A stretch of 31,149 bases of DNA, from positions 1 to 31,149 of the forward strand of contig CAXKVV010001536.1 of the NCBI GenBank assembly GCA_964058805.1. The letters run 5' to 3'. The position numbers and the translations under genes were made by a program. Shown in pieces: positions 11,397 to 22,192 of this stretch (positions are counted from its first letter, which is position 1; every line of letters begins with the position of its first letter). The stretch is from Schoenoplectus triqueter (Eukaryota > Streptophyta > Magnoliopsida > Poales > Cyperaceae). The notes beneath the pieces are model-generated. The model worked only from the letters and a program-made list of their open reading frames with translations. It searched no databases and was not told the origin of the DNA.

Positions 11397-11926
11397 CAGT
11401 ATTAAATTTGAATATCCTCATTTCCTTAATTCCTTTTGTTCCTTGTGGTGAAATTGAATGTTATTTTGTACGGACTTTTTCTTTTTCCTCGTTGTTTGAC
11501 ATGATATTTGTCGACGCAATGTATAAAACTTATAAGCTATTCAGAAGATAATAAAATCATGGATTTAGATGACACGTCTGGTTTGTCCACCTTATATGTT
11601 TCTTAAGATATGCAACCTATTTTTTTTTTTGTGTGTGTGTGTGTCATTTGTAGAGAGAGGATTGACTATAATTTCATGATACCATGCATCTCATAAGCTA
11701 GGATCCTTGACAAATAACAATAAAGGAGAATGCTATATTTTTCAAATCGGGTAAAAAGAGTTCAAAATTAAAAAAGTACAAAGTTGCCATTAAAATATTT
11801 GTGATATAAGAGTGCTGGCCAACAAAAGCAACGTGGCTGACATACTTATTCAGCAAACTATGGTTGGCTTGTAATTCTGTAAGTTACATTTGGTAACCCT
11901 TGGGTATAAATGGAATATTTGTGTCG
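11397..11926. other. 3' flank of the NBS-LRR gene
   Basis: Contains an AATAAA at 11550-11555 that could serve the upstream gene, a T run, and a (GT)7 microsatellite at 11631-11644. No gene is seen in the remainder. Confidence 0.5.
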
Positions 11927-12638
11927 TATTTAAAAGGCAAAATTGAATATATACCTCTCAATATATTTCAATTTAGATATTTATCCCTCCAAAGTTAAAA
12001 ATTAAATATTTATCCTTCAAAATATCAAAATCTTATATATTTACCCAAAATTATTATTATTCTCATAAAAATCAAATTAATAATTAATTAAATTTATAAA
12101 ATGATAAAATATCCCTCAATCAGTCAATATTTCGCTAAGAGCTAGTAAATTGAGAAGCATTAATTTATTTTTACCATCTGATCAAATGAATAGTACGAAT
12201 TTTAAACTTTAATTTTCCTCCAACTCTTAAATTTAAAACCTTTAACAAACACATACATTTTTTCTTCACGGTCAAAATCTAAAAGATCCAGTCACTTATG
12301 TCTTTGAAAAGTTGCTAAAGCTCGATCAGTCTTTTAAAGAGGCTAATAATTGTGTCGAACGTTGCTAATTACCCTTTTTCAAGATTGTGGAATTCGTGAG
12401 AAAATAAAGAACAAGACTATTTAAAAAGACTGTTGTAAATTTAAGTAAATAATGAAAATAAAAGCAAGGGTATCTTTATCCTATTATAATTTAATTTCTA
12501 TGAAAATAATAATAGTCATGGGTAAATATCTAAGATTTTAACATTTTAAGGGATAAATATCTAATTTTTAATTTTAAAGGGATAAATATCCAAATTGAAA
12601 TATATTGAGGGTATATACCCAATTCCGCCTATTTAAAA
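11927..12638. mobile_element. Long-TIR non-autonomous element with 9-bp target duplication (Mutator-like)
   Basis: TATTTAAAA occurs at 11927-11935 and 12630-12638, bracketing 694 bp (11936-12629). The ends are imperfect inverted repeats of roughly 180 bp: left GGCAAAATTGAATATATACC against right, complemented, GGCGGAATTGGGTATATACC, continuing through TCAATATATTTCAATTT and ATATTTATCC. Long TIRs with a 9-bp duplication are the hallmark of Mutator-like elements. The centre has no transposase frame, so it is non-autonomous. It lies just 3' of the phosphoglycerate-mutase-like gene. Confidence 0.88.
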
Positions 12639-12776
12639 TATAGGTATCACGCTACATACCCATATCGAAAAATTATTTTGACCTGTCAGTCATATCATTT
12701 CAGATTCCATCACAGAACAATGTAGCCTTCTATCTCCTACCACACAGGTAAGTGGTTTAAAGCCACAATGCTAACA

Positions 12777-14875
12777 CTATCCTGATGTCTTATCCCCCCC
12801 AAATCCACTATCTAGCACACCAATTCCTTGTAGATGGCTGGTGTCACCCCATATCTTGATGAACCAACGGTTGTTAGAAGCTGAAATGAGAATCACATTA
12901 ATGGAAGTGTTCTGTATCTTTCCTTCAAGTTTTCTATTTGGAGCAGCTTTTCTATGCAGTTCTCTGATGAACCCACCATGACTAACCACTATTACTCTTT
13001 CACCTGAGAAATTGTATTATATTAGGTCTATTAGAGTGACTGAATATTACAGTATTCTTTTTGATGTACATAGGCAATTGTCTACTTTATCTTTTTAAAA
13101 CAAAAAAAAAGCACCACAGAGGCTTGAAACCATGTCCTTTAGGAAAGGACCAAGCACTTGACAATTAGACCAACCCACGAGGTCCGAATATTACAGAATT
13201 GCAGTTGGTTTTTAAATTTTTTAGGTATATGTACCTAGTTACTGACAATAGACACTTATGAATCCATGAACTATATTCACAAAATTCCCAATTAGGACAA
13301 ACCAAAGAGAAGGCCGATGACAAGGACAACAAAGATTTGGTAACAATTGGTTAGAGGTAACTAAATCTAACTCGACTTGAGAAACCCGTCCGAATCCAAA
13401 CTCAGCCCGAATTGATTTTTTTTTTTAAATCAAACTGACTCGGCCTGACCCGACCCAACCCAAGCTCGACCTAACCTGATCTGAGATCAAATGACCTACA
13501 ATCCAATCAAAATGAATCTAAGATCTAAAAATCATCAACATATAAATGGATCCGATCCGCCCGATTGCCACCTCTACAATTGGTACAAACCACAGTATTA
13601 GTAACAGAGATATGTCATATGGTAATGAGACAATAGCAATGCCCTCGAAGAAGAGATTTCTAACAGTAAAATTAATTTACTTTTGAGAATGCAAAGCAAC
13701 GTACTTTTAAGGGTTTATACCTTTGTGTTGATGGGCAATCTTCTGAAAAGAAGAAACGCATCGCTGGTGTAGTTGATCAAGACTTTCTCCACCACCCTTA
13801 ATAATAACATCATAATGATAGCATCAATATTTGCTAATTAAAAAAAATCAAAAGCAGGCAATAGCAACTCCACTCTATGATAATAAAGCCAGCTTTCAAT
13901 AGAATAGATTGTTGTCAGGGACCTTCCAAATTTTATTTTTCCAAAACTAAAAGAACTTTATAAAGATTCCAGGAGAAATTTACTGGAATTTCTTGATCCC
14001 TTTTGTGTGCTGAGAAAGCTTTATAAGCACTAGGCTTCATTTTTTGAGCATCAACTATTGTCAATCCTTGAAGATCTCCTAAGTTCCTCTCTCGAAATGC
14101 TTCATCTAGAATAACCTATAGTACATGACAGAGAAACCATTCATCATAAGTAGAAAAAAGAAAAAACTTCAGCAATAGATAAAAAATAAGATATACATTA
14201 TTGTTCAAGAGGTTTACCCCTTCCAGTGCACACTGATTTGCAATAATCTGTGCAGTCTCAGCAGCTCGTTTTAGATCAGAGGAATATATGGCATTGAACT
14301 TGGGCTCCCTGGATAAGCGGTGAGCGACCTTCAAAAAATATAAAAATTAGAAGGGAGATTCAATGCAATTTTCATTTCACAATTGAAAGTGTACCTTACC
14401 GCTGCTGCTTGTTGCCTTCCAATCTCATTCAATTCTGGATCCAAGTGTCCCTGTTATACAACAAAAATATAAAAAGATGGCTTAATTTTGGGCTATAACA
14501 AATGCAAATTTACCTCTACATGGATGTGAACTGTGACTACTAAATCGAATATGCTGCATTTACATAGTTAGAGGACAAGGTTATACCAGAAATTGAATTT
14601 CACTAGTAATTACTGATCGTCTGAAACATGTAATTTAAAACGCAAAAATCCTAATTTCACCACTGTATTATACTTCAATCGCCACCAAATCGCAAAATAT
14701 AGGAGGAAATAACAACGGATGAACAATGAAAAACGGGGGAAAATGAGACCTGGATGATTCGAGAAGCGTTCCAGGAGGTCTCGCCGTGGCGCACTACCAC
14801 TATCTCGGCGTATCCCTCTGGTATCTCCATCTCTTCCTCCATCGCTGCGCTTGACGACATGCTTTGCTTCGTCAA
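12777..14875 (-). CDS. Phosphoglycerate mutase-like protein (histidine phosphatase superfamily)
   Basis: Six exons on the minus strand, all with GT-AG borders and consistent phase: 14875-14750, 14450-14400, 14328-14218, 14115-13984, 13796-13721 and 13003-12777, giving 723 nt and 240 residues. The RHG signature with its phospho-accepting His is at residues 29-31 (VVVRHGETSWNA). Further conserved blocks are GHLDPELNEIGRQQA, IYSSDLKRAAETAQ, FRERNLGDLQG, IPGGGESLDQL, the second catalytic His in VVSHGG, and the C-terminal GFGGDKTSG. These match plant phosphoglycerate-mutase-like proteins such as Arabidopsis At3g50520 (PGM-like 4). Cofactor-dependent phosphohydrolase or mutase activity is inferred from the family, and the substrate cannot be told. 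There is no signal peptide, so it is probably cytosolic. A second Met (14860) is an alternative start. The frame appears intact. Confidence 0.92.
13042..13196 (-). mobile_element. tRNA-derived SINE in the last intron of the PGM-like gene
   Basis: GAATATTACAG at 13042-13052 and 13186-13196 flanks 133 bp. On the minus strand the insert begins with a tRNA-like head: A-box-like TGGGTTGGTCTAATTG and B-box-like GGTTTCAAGCC, followed by T- and A-rich sequence. The 11-bp duplication, Pol III box order and short length fit a plant SINE. It lies in intron 5 (13004-13720). Confidence 0.8.
13344..13584. mobile_element. Small hAT-like element in the same intron
   Basis: CAATTGGT at 13344-13351 and 13577-13584 is an exact 8-bp target duplication around 225 bp (13352-13576). 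The ends are TAGAGGTAAC on the left and, complemented, TAGAGGTGGCAATCGGGC on the right; TAGxGGTGGCAA-type termini are typical of plant hAT elements. It is non-coding and rich in CCGACC/ACCCGA words. Together with the SINE it accounts for over half of this 717-bp intron. Confidence 0.88.
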
Positions 14876-15840
14876 AAGCCCGAAATACGCTCGTTTAGAA
14901 AGAACACGATGCCTCCGAATAATTCGCTGACAAATGGCCCCACCGGCATCCAGGCCCGGTCCGATCCGGTTTATGTCAAGTCTAACGCTATTACACTAAT
15001 AACATTTTTTAGACAGTTATATTTACTTTAATCTTTTTCACATAAAGAAAATTTTCAACGATTTTGAAAGTTGAAACTCCATCTTTTGGAAAATAAATAA
15101 AGTATTTAATCATTCAGTCAATCCTCACGGTTGATACTTGATATCATAATATTTTATTGCGTACAAGATGTATGCAACAAGAAAAAATCCCAAAATTTTC
15201 CTGACCTCTTGTATTGTCATACAATAATAAATTTTCTCTGCAAATTGGTCGGAAAATCGTATTTCAATTAAACAATGAAGTGATTATGATTTGGGCAGGT
15301 ATAAACATTATTTCATTACATGTATATTTCGTATTTTAAATTATTTTCTAGGTACAAAGTCATGGTTAATAATATCATAATTGGACCATACATTATGAGA
15401 TAATCATACAAATGTAATTTCATTTACGAAATTTTTATAATAGAACAGATTAATAAATTTAATAGTAATCGATGACTGATGAGTTCAAAATAAAAAAAAT
15501 AGAGTATTATCTTTCATATATAGCATTACTGTCATAGTAATATAAAAGTAATTTACTGCCATTCCTTACATTATTCTTATTCTTTTAAAAAAAAGGAAAT
15601 TTAATTATTACCAATATTTATGCAGACAACGTGTATTTCGCGAAAACATTAAAATAAATAGGTGATTAGTTTAGTACTAACATACATAAGAGATAAATAT
15701 AGATTGTATGATTTAGAAAGGACAGTGGAGCTTGAAAAGAAAAAAAAAGAAATATCGTTGATCATATTGTCTAAGTAAATTGTTTACGTAATTCGGTTTA
15801 ATTTAAAGAGAAGTAATTGGGGTTTTAATGCCATTTTTAT
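14876..15840. other. Upstream region of the PGM-like gene, then AT-rich spacer
   Basis: The first 100 bp or so are GC-richer and probably hold the promoter and 5' leader of the minus-strand gene, though I can assign no single element. The rest is A/T-rich with no gene or clear repeat. Confidence 0.4.
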
Positions 15841-16245
15841 CTAGCAAGTGACGTTATTTATTGTCTCTCGACTAACAAGAAAATGTGAGACATAAAGAAA
15901 GTTCCTCAATGGACTAATAACAAAATATGTGAGATTAAAATACTCAGTAGACTAACAAAAAAAATGAGGGAGATAAAGATTTATATATAGATGTAAAAGA
16001 TCGATGATCTAAAGATTAACATAAAATAAAATCAGTGATTTTATTTTATGTTAATCTTTAAATCATCGATCTTTTAAGATATATATAAATCTTTATCTCC
16101 TTTATTTTCTTGTTAGTCTACTGAGTATTTTTATCTCACACATTTTGTTGTTAGTCCATTGAGGGATTTTTTTCATCTCCCATATTTTCTTGTTAGTCTA
16201 CTGAGTATCTTTATCTCATATATTTTATTGTTAGTCCATTGCTAG
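15841..16245. mobile_element. Foldback element: near-perfect long palindrome
   Basis: Two inverted arms of about 160 bp meet at a one-base centre (16035, AAAATCA-G-TGATTTT). The inner 60 bp or so of each arm is almost identical. The right arm contains an 80-bp tandem repeat (units starting 16101 and 16181, each with TTGTTAGTCTACTGAGTAT). Both ends carry CTAGCAA in inverted orientation. I found no clear target duplication and no coding capacity. It is consistent with a foldback transposon or hairpin-type MITE, and if transcribed it would give a long double-stranded RNA. Confidence 0.8.
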
Positions 16246-17173
16246 TTGAATGTTTATTAATTTCTTTATTTTAAGTCACCTTATGCCCTAGAAGTTTCTA
16301 CTCGCATGATGATGTTACAGTTATGTACAATCTGGAGCATAATTTTTGTGACCAAACTAACATAATATATATTGATCATAATGTTTTTGTGTAATATGTC
16401 TATTTAAAGCTATGTTTACATGTAATTCAGTTAATTCACAGTTCTAAATGTTGGTATTTTCCAGTAACAATAGAACCACGAAAATATATAAATGTATATA
16501 CAAAAATTAAATGTTAGAGGAAATCAATATTATGACAATGGAAGGAAAGAGGCTCTTGTAAACTATGGTTAATTTTTCAGAACGACACCTTCGTGCAGGT
16601 GAAATACTAAAACATGTCTTAGACAATCATTTGTATGAACATTGTGTGGAAAGTTTTAATTCAAATATATATTATATATGAAAAATCATTAATTAATTTA
16701 TATACCACTTTTTCATTTCCAAATTTTATTTAGATGAAGTCATTACTGAAGATCACGCAAAACAAAATGGAGAAGTTGAACATTTGGAGAAATCAGAAAA
16801 AACATAGGAGCAATTACAATGCTTGACGGAGTGGTGGTTACAAAAATATATCCGCTGTCATATTTTTTCTATGACAGTAATGGTAGATTTTTTTTTTATC
16901 TATCGTGAGTGATGTCCACTAAAATAATACACCTTTAAATCTAAATTGGACCATACAAATTTCATTTGTTAACAAAAAATTCTATGGCTGTGGATACGAA
17001 TCCCGATGGTTACAATTGACTTCTTTGTTATTTTCAAGGCTCAATATATCTCAATTATTTGTAGAGCTACATAGTTACAAGTGCTAAACATTGGAAAAAT
17101 GATTGTGGCGATCAACTAAGCTTGATTCAAAATAACAAGGGATGCATTATGGTGATTTGCAAATTAAAAAGCG
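16246..17173. other. AT-rich spacer
   Basis: No gene, repeat or conserved motif that I can support; both strands are rich in stop codons. Confidence 0.4.
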
Positions 17174-17508
17174 GTTATTACTTCAGTAAGAGATTTTATA
17201 TCCGATGGCTCAAATGGTTAATTTAAGTTGCTCAGTAATTTCTTTATTTTAAAATCTTATGAGATATTAAATTTTATAATTTTTTGAGTTTTCTAATTAT
17301 TTTTTAAATTATTTTTAGAAACAACCTTATTTAACATAAAAAATGTCTATTTCAAATTTTTTTTAAAAAATAATTTAAAAAATAACTAGAAAACTCAAAA
17401 AATCATGAAATTTAATATTTTATAAGATTTTAAATAAAGAAATTACTGAGCAACATAAATTGATCGTTTGAGCCGTCAGGATATAAAATATCTTACCGAA
17501 ATAATAAC
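17174..17508. mobile_element. Hairpin MITE, family A copy 1
   Basis: 335 bp with long inverted arms: left GTTATTACTTCAGTAAG and the following TTTATATCC...GGCTCAAA match the complement of the right end. The arms run about 130 bp each, around an A/T-rich centre near 17335. No target duplication was found. A related copy lies at 22874-23205. Confidence 0.75.
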
Positions 17509-17840
17509 TATTTTGTACTTTACAAAGCATCATAAATCACATATATATTACGATATTAAAAACTTACATAATAATTATTAATACATGTATAGTATCAAGA
17601 AAAACATTTTGGGCCAATGACTTGGGCTACGTATAAACAACAACCTACTTTGGGCCGCATATGGGCTCCATATCTTTGTGCTTTAGCCTAGGTCCTTCGG
17701 AGTAATCTCTTTAGGGCAGCAAATCTAATGAGTACTACTATAGAAAAAAGAAAAAGAAAAATCTAATTAATGACCTGTTGGAGCTTGAGTTCGCATGGTA
17801 ACTTCTTTATCTTTACTTAGTTTATCAGATAAGATAAGCA

Positions 17841-18256
17841 GTAGCGGAGCTCTACCGAAAATTTAGAGGGGCTGAGATATCATTTGAAAATGTCATCAAA
17901 GTCGAAGACCATAGTGGCACTGGAGGAGAGTCAATGCCTTTGAGATCTTTCTAGTTGGATTTAAATGGGGTATACGATACAGTAAGAAAATTACATGATT
18001 CTAGAAAAGATGACATCACTGCATGTTTATTTGGAATCTTTTACATTTAAAATTCATCTGTGATACTTAAAAAGAATTTAAAATTTTAAAAATTAAAACT
18101 GAATGCTCTTTTTTTAGCTTTAAATGCTGACTTGATAAGAAGGGGGATAGAAGCTGTCTAATCCATAATTAGAATTGAAAATAATACCATCACTTGATTA
18201 ATTTTCAAATTTAAGAGGCGGCCGGGGCCTAATTTGACTTAAGGAAGCTCCGCTTC
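17841..18256. mobile_element. Possible degraded TIR element
   Basis: AGCGGAGCT at 17843-17851 is inverted as AGCTCCGCT at 18246-18254, and both ends have neighbouring GC-rich tracts (TTTAGAGGGGC on the left, GGCCGGGGCC on the right) in an otherwise A/T-rich region. GCGGAGCT-type ends occur in plant repeats. No target duplication is visible, so the call is tentative. Confidence 0.4.
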
Positions 18257-18458
18257 TAAAGATTAGGATTCTAATTAATTGACACTGAGGGTTTCGCTGC
18301 ATAGGTAGTGCAAATCGATTTCAAATGTATAACTAATTTTGTGTATCAAAATTGTGGGAAAAGTGTTAATTCAGATAAACTTTGTACTAATAACTTCAAC
18401 ATTGATAAATTTTCAATCACAGATTTAATTCACATATTGTTCTGTCTTAATTATTAAT

Positions 18459-18808
18459 TTAGGTGAGGGTCCAATATAATTGGAAGACACAAAATAGAAA
18501 GAAAAGTTGGCGCTTCCAGAAATAAAGTGGAGGCTGAGGCTCTGTTAAAATGGCTTGACAGAATACTTACTACATTAATTGAAATCAAACAATGATAATG
18601 GCAATCAAAATGAACTTAAAGCAAAATAATACTTATAACATCAGTGTTATAGAACTCTGAACATACCGGATTGGTAGATCCTCTCCGTTTCTTCGAGAAA
18701 CTTCTTACGGTCTCCTTGCCAAGAACTCACTGGCGACAACAGAGGAACTCGATCACCTGCCTGCTGTGAGAGGTGCCTGAGAGGGCACGTCTTCCTTTTC
18801 TCCGAACA
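18459..18808 (-). pseudogene. Unidentified two-exon coding-like fragment
   Basis: On the minus strand 18808-18667 is open for 47 codons, is clearly GC-richer than its surroundings, and is bracketed by an acceptor AACAG|TGTTCGG and a perfect donor TCCG|GTATGT. An A/T-rich 125-bp intron follows, ending AACAG at 18542. A second block (18541-18459) continues in the correct phase for 27 codons to TAA. The translation begins CSEKRKTCPLRHLS and contains SSWQGDRKKFLEETERIY. I do not recognise the family, and no upstream exon with a start codon was found. It may be the tail of a small gene or a captured gene fragment. Confidence 0.35.
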
Positions 18809-19144
18809 CTGTTATAAATTTCTTTCTGGCAAAATTTTCCCTGCCGCTGCTTATTATTTTATTGCGTCTAATTGTAGGTTCCTGTGATTGTCAGAGAAGT
18901 GAAAGATTATTGTTATGACGACATCTAATAATGTCATGTTTCGAGACCTTTTTATTGTTAGATAATTTTTAAAATTTGAAAGTTATAGAGCTCAATGCAT
19001 AATTATAGATGCTAGTATTTAAAGGCACAAGTGACAAAAATTAGTTGTATGTACACAATCAAAAAATAACACATCATGCCGATCGAATAACTATTATGTT
19101 ATTTTAAGAATATACCACAATATCTATACATCCCCTCATAAATT

Positions 19145-19288
19145 TGTTTCCTTAAAAATATATAGTTATAGAGTTTAGTGCATAATTCCTGGAAATCACG
19201 CGATTAATTTGCTAATTATGTATGCTAAACTCTATATTGTTTAAAACTATATATCAAATTTCCTTAGAAATATATAGTTATAGAGTTT
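19145..19288. repeat. Direct and inverted repeat cluster
   Basis: A roughly 30-bp segment containing AATATATAGTTATAGAGTTTA occurs at about 19145-19175 and again at 19258-19288. Between them GAGTTTAGTGCATAATT pairs with AATTATGTATGCTAAACTC to form a stem. A weaker copy of the same words lies near 18980. Probably remains of a small element. Confidence 0.55.
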
Positions 19289-19811
19289 ACGAAAACTTTC
19301 ACGAAGCAGGAAAACACTGTAATCCAGACCTGCGTGGTTGCATGCTATGGCCTTGCTGTCAGTGGTACTTTACCGAGTCTCTAAATTTCGTTTATTGTTG
19401 TTGGTTGTATTTAGTATTTTCATATTCATGTTTTGTCATTTCTCTTTTGGGTTTTCAATTTGATTATTTTTTCCTAAGAAAAATTATTTGGGTGAAGGAC
19501 TTCAATGTGGGGTCACTCTGAAAATTGAAACGAAAATTTACATTAGAGCTTTAAAGTTCCATTTCTGAGTTTTGATTAAATATTTTCCTTTTCCCTGATT
19601 AAGTGTTGCAGATTATAAGTTTTGACATTTTGATTTTCACCGAACTTTTGACTCTTGGGTTATGCATTGCTGCAATTTCTTGCTTGCATAATTTCTTAGA
19701 GAAAATTGTTAACTTGAATTGATTTGTCTCTATATTTTCTGAATGCTGAGATTTTGTATATAGACATCCCCACTGTCAATTCCGATGTAACAGTGAGCCA
19801 GTGAGTGGAAT

Positions 19812-20262
19812 TCAAGAATTATTCTGGTATTAACCAGCAGATCTTCTTTTGCTTCTAGGTGGATTTGGTTCCTACATGCCACCAACAACAATCCTGTAGA
19901 CATACTCACCAAGTCAATTTCTAGAGAGAAGCTGAAATTTTGTTTGGCTTCTCTCGATCTTGCTATTTGAGGAAGGCAAAACGCTGTTGCCAAAAGATAC
20001 TACAAAATGAGATAAATTTACTACTCAAGTAATGGTTTGGGAATCAGTCCTAAGTGAGAGATATGTTATGTATGTGGGTCTGATTCTAGAAGTATGTGGG
20101 GGGTAGCAGAGGAGCGGCAGCCCCCTGCGAGCGGTGTCTAAGATTACGAAGCATTCACAAATATTCTATCTAGTCCGGAGAAAATTATTTCTGAGAAGTC
20201 AAATTTCTTTGAAGTTTTTTTATCGATGGCCCAAATTAAGTTTTAGGATTTTTGAGTTTGTT

Positions 20263-20296
<34 letters not shown>

Positions 20297-20490
20297 TATA
20301 ATTCTGTATGTAACCGAACCTTGAGTTTTAGTGAAAACTATTTTAGCAGCGGCCGTAAGTTTTCTTCCCCTTAGGGTTTCCTACGTAAAAATTTTTGTGT
20401 TATTGTTCTCAATTTTTTCTTCTTTCATGTTGCGTGATTGCTCTCTGATTATTCGCTTCTCAACAATGCATTCACAAATATTCTACCTAG
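19812..20490 (+). mobile_element. Ty1/copia 3' remnant: RNase H tail plus probable LTR
   Basis: The frame ending at TGA 19968-19970 reads FLHATNNNPVDILTKSISRE, then KLKFCLASLDL. This resembles the C-terminus of copia RNase H (a PxDILTK motif followed by the REKFxFL-type tail). Downstream, about 20030-20466 has the composition expected of a 3' LTR: a GC-rich GCGGCAGCCCCCTGCGAGC island, a TATATA run (20263-20289), and a leader-like GCGGCCGTAAGTTTTC block ending near TTCTCAACA. A 23-bp piece (20151-20173) recurs with one mismatch at 20468-20490. LTR borders and target duplication cannot be fixed. The rest of the element is missing. Confidence 0.5.
20263..20289. repeat. (TA)n microsatellite
   Basis: Thirteen TA dinucleotides in the copia-like LTR remnant upstream of the YSL relic. 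Confidence 0.9.
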
Positions 20491-20857
20491 GAACCTTTTT
20501 TTCTTGTTATGGTAAAATAAAGTCACCACTTTCCTACCCAATTTTGTTTAACTTTCTTTTTGCATCAAATTAAATTTGAATGACCAAGCAAAGCATACGG
20601 TGGTGATATTTAATAGTTCAGAATTCTGAAATTTTAATTGCCGCTCAATTCTAATTTGTTTTATAGGTTATGGTGATTGATTATAAGTTGTCTTATCAAA
20701 GTTGGACAGCTACTGCTCTTCTAATAAATAGTTTTCATACCAATACTGGAGCTGAGCTTGCTGGGTATGTATATCATTTTCTGTTTTAGTGGAGATTTAT
20801 ATACAATATTCATTTTATTTTCCTGTTTTAAATGTGAAGTAACATGAGTGTAATTGA

Positions 20858-20961
20858 GTATGATTAGCATGAGCCTGTTTGTATAACCTTCACGATATGG
20901 GTAGTTTTCCTGTTTTTATAACCTTCACGATATGGGTATGATTAGCATGAGCCTGTTTGTA
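20858..20961. repeat. Interleaved local duplications before a YSL exon
   Basis: A 26-bp segment (20858-20883, core ATTAGCATGAGCCTGTTTGT) recurs exactly at 20936-20961, and a 22-bp segment (20882-20903, core AACCTTCACGATATGGGT) recurs exactly at 20917-20938. The copies are arranged A-B-B-A, probably from a local replication-slippage or repair event at the point where the large YSL exon is missing. Confidence 0.9.
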
Positions 20962-21795
20962 ATTGGTTGGTTTACCAATTCTTCGAGCACATATCAGGTG
21001 TTCGTGGCAATATCTATCATTCTAGGATATGGGCTGTACAATTTGATTCAGATAATTCTCATCACTGTGAGGGAAATATGCAATACACACTCAAAGAAAG
21101 GAAGAATTCCTGATGTAACCATCCCCCAAAGTAGGTAATCTGGATTTATATCATATATTTTTGGTGGTCAATATGTTCTTTAGTAGCTTTTCCTATTCTT
21201 GCTTTATTTTGTGCAAACTTAGAGTAAGTTTGAGTGTAATTGAGGCTTAATGCATCTTATGGAGCTAGTATTGTGCTAGTCTCTCCTAGCACAATAGCCT
21301 TTGGCCCATCCTGAAGTATAAGCGGGGACAAAATGTTATTGTTATCTGTCATTGACTTGTGGAACATTATAAATATGGGTTGAATTTTAGATATTTCAAT
21401 TAGATATGATAAAAGAAACATCATATATTTATATCTCTTATTATTCTGTGACAGCTGAAGAGTCATCAAAGCTACTAATGGAAGAGAACTTACACAAAAC
21501 TTTTGTAAAGGATTCCATTCCATCACAGTTTGCTGTAGTTGGCTATGTTATGTCCGCTTCAGTCTCTACGGCAACTATCCCCTTCATATTTCCCCAAGTG
21601 ACACGGTACATTGTTTTGGTTTCCTATATCATTGCACCTGCATTGGCCTTCTGCAATTCTTACGGAACTGGCCTTATTGACTAGTCTCTTGCCTCCACTT
21701 ATGGTAAGATTGGCCTCTTTGTATTTGCCTCTTTGGTTGGTTCTCTTGCAGCTTGTGGTGTCATGATGTCAATCGTCTCTACTGCTATCTCATGC

Positions 21796-22192
21796 AGTGT
21801 TTTTAAAATGCAGATTTCAATATAGATCTGGAAGAGCACTGCATAGTGCATAAGTCGTATGCCTCACCATATGTGGATTGTCGTATGGATTGGTGCATGC
21901 GGTTGTGTTATTAATTTATACTACATATCAAGTAAGGAATATAATAAATAAAAGCTCAATGTAATAATAGATGACAAGCAACCCAGTGGATAGGGCTTTA
22001 GGCACCTGAATCGCATCTGAGTTCAAATCCCATGGGCAACTTATAATATCTAGCTAATTTTACTATACACCAAATAATGGTCTGGTCTGGGCTGTGCAAC
22101 CGTAGGAATAGGGGTAGTTTGGGCTGTGTCAGATTGTAACTTGACAACAGACACCAGGGCCCACATTTGCATATGCTGCATTTAAAAACACT
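21796..22192. mobile_element. TIR element inserted in the YSL coding sequence
   Basis: AGTGTTTTTAAAATGCAG at 21796-21813 is inverted at 22175-22192 (complement AGTGTTTTTAAATGCAGC), bounding 397 bp. YSL homology stops at its left end (after VSTA and a remnant of the LMQ codons) and resumes about 60-90 bp after its right end. No clear target duplication was found. The element contains a SINE-like tRNA segment. Confidence 0.7.
21972..22165 (+). mobile_element. tRNA-derived SINE-like segment
   Basis: ACCCAGTGGATAGGGC (A-box-like, about 21981) and GAGTTCAAATCCCATGGG (B-box, 22019-22036) are spaced about 30 bp apart, as in a tRNA-like Pol III promoter. They are followed by about 120 bp of non-tRNA sequence with GGTCTGGTCTGGGCTG. 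It is not a tRNA gene, since no cloverleaf acceptor pairing is visible. It lies inside the TIR element. Target duplication is uncertain. Confidence 0.5.

Noticed and set aside
19222..19521. 99-codon open frame on the plus strand
   Set aside because: Rich in Phe, Tyr and Cys from A/T bias, starts inside a local repeat, and shows no domain or splice context.
22019..22036. Possible tRNA gene from the B-box at 22019
   Set aside because: No acceptor-stem pairing or anticodon arm at the right spacing; it fits a SINE head better.
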